Assembly (NCBI GenBank): GCA_003557825.1
Contig: PWNM01000333.1
Location: 1 to 5,758, forward strand
DNA length: 5,758 nt
Direction of reading: 5' to 3'
DNA from: Candidatus Hydrogenedentota bacterium
GTDB lineage: Bacteria > Hydrogenedentota > Hydrogenedentia > Hydrogenedentales > SLHB01
Shown here piece after piece: positions 5,438 to 5,758 of this stretch (the first letter of the stretch is position 1; the number at the start of each line of letters is the position of its first letter). The translations under genes were made by a program, and so were the position numbers. Under the pieces are notes generated by a model. That model was given only the letters and a program-made list of their open reading frames with translations, had not been told where the DNA came from and did not search any database.

Positions 5438-5758
5438 TTATGTGGAAGCTTGGTAAACCGATTCCAGAATGGCCACCAGGTTCGCCGGTAACACAACCGC
5501 CCGACGTGCGACCTTGTCGACTGCCACGTGGGTGGTTCGCGCTCGGCAGGAGAGGGTGTCGGATGACGTCCGTAGTTCATAGGCAATTGTGAACGTTCGG
5601 CGCTTGATCGTTTCGGCCCAAAGATTCACCGTTACCCTATCGCCCACCCATAGCGGAGCGCGGTAGTCGGCGTCGGCATGTACCACGGGGAGCAAGAACG
5701 ATTCTTCCCGCAGAATGCGTCCCGTATCAAGTCCATTAGCCGCCAGAAACGCCTCATA
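5438..5758 (-). CDS. Hotdog-fold acyl-CoA thioesterase, 4HBT / DHNA-CoA hydrolase-like (5' partial)
   Basis: The minus-strand frame stays open to the window edge, giving 106 visible residues that begin YEAFLAANGLDTGRILR. Full-length relatives have about 130-150 residues, so some 25-40 are missing. The order of segments matches 4-hydroxybenzoyl-CoA thioesterase and 1,4-dihydroxy-2-naphthoyl-CoA hydrolase (MenI-type) proteins: YEAFLAANGL, PVVHADADYRAPLWVGDRVTV, then FTIAYELR, RARTTHVAVDKVARRAVVLP. These enzymes hydrolyse acyl- or aroyl-CoA thioesters in the cytosol and act as dimers of dimers. The catalytic Asp of the usual D-x-D-x-x-G motif would be beyond the window, so activity and substrate cannot be judged; menaquinone synthesis is one option among several. 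A TTG at 5695 is not a likely start because the family alignment continues through it. The stop lies 28 nt before the glycosidase-like gene, suggesting co-transcription. Confidence 0.85.
   Translation of the reverse strand, partial: YEAFLAANGLDTGRILREESFLLPVVHADADYRAPLWVGDRVTVNLWAETIKRRTFTIAYELRTSSDTLSCRARTTHVAVDKVARRAVVLPANLVAILESVYQAST

Noticed and set aside
5693..5695. TTG start giving a complete 85-residue minus-strand protein
   Set aside because: The frame continues to the window edge, and the extra residues (YEAFLAANGL...) match the 4HBT thioesterase family.

Overview
The window is 5.76 kb of moderately GC-rich, densely packed bacterial DNA. It holds two partial genes (one at each edge), three complete protein genes and one clear structural RNA gene. 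Good Shine-Dalgarno sequences (GGAGG, GGAGGAG, AAAGGAG) and a class A RNase P RNA establish a bacterium. The phylum cannot be fixed from the sequence. A DUF5722-like glycosidase-type protein and an anchored DUF6263-like protein would suit Planctomycetota/Verrucomicrobiota relatives, Lentisphaerota or Hydrogenedentota, but this is a weak inference from memory of where such proteins occur.

Plus strand, 1-2163: the C-terminal ~400 residues of a mercuric-reductase/lipoamide-dehydrogenase-like flavoprotein, whose N-terminus lies before the window. It is followed 48 nt later by an exported two-domain rhodanese. Their direction and spacing suggest one transcription unit joining a flavin disulfide-reductase-type enzyme with a sulfurtransferase.

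Plus strand, 2196-2636: a self-contained rnpB unit. It has a perfect TATAAT -10 box, an RNA of about 364 nt carrying the conserved RNase P motifs, and a 12-bp perfect terminator hairpin followed by a T-rich tract.

Plus strand, 2724-3860: a 378-residue protein with one N-terminal membrane anchor and a large beta-rich exported part of unknown function. It must use its own promoter because the rnpB terminator precedes it.

Minus strand, 5758-3871: a hotdog-fold acyl-CoA thioesterase (N-terminus beyond the window), then, after a 28-nt gap, a 512-residue GH-A-like TIM-barrel protein of the DUF5722 type. This pair converges on the plus-strand gene with only 10 nt between the stop codons.

No mobile element, CRISPR array, tRNA or long repeat was seen. 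I found no convincing undescribed multi-gene system. The items most worth following are the signal-peptide-less glycosidase-like protein, the flavoprotein with a substituted His-Glu dyad beside an exported rhodanese, and the uncharacterised anchored protein.
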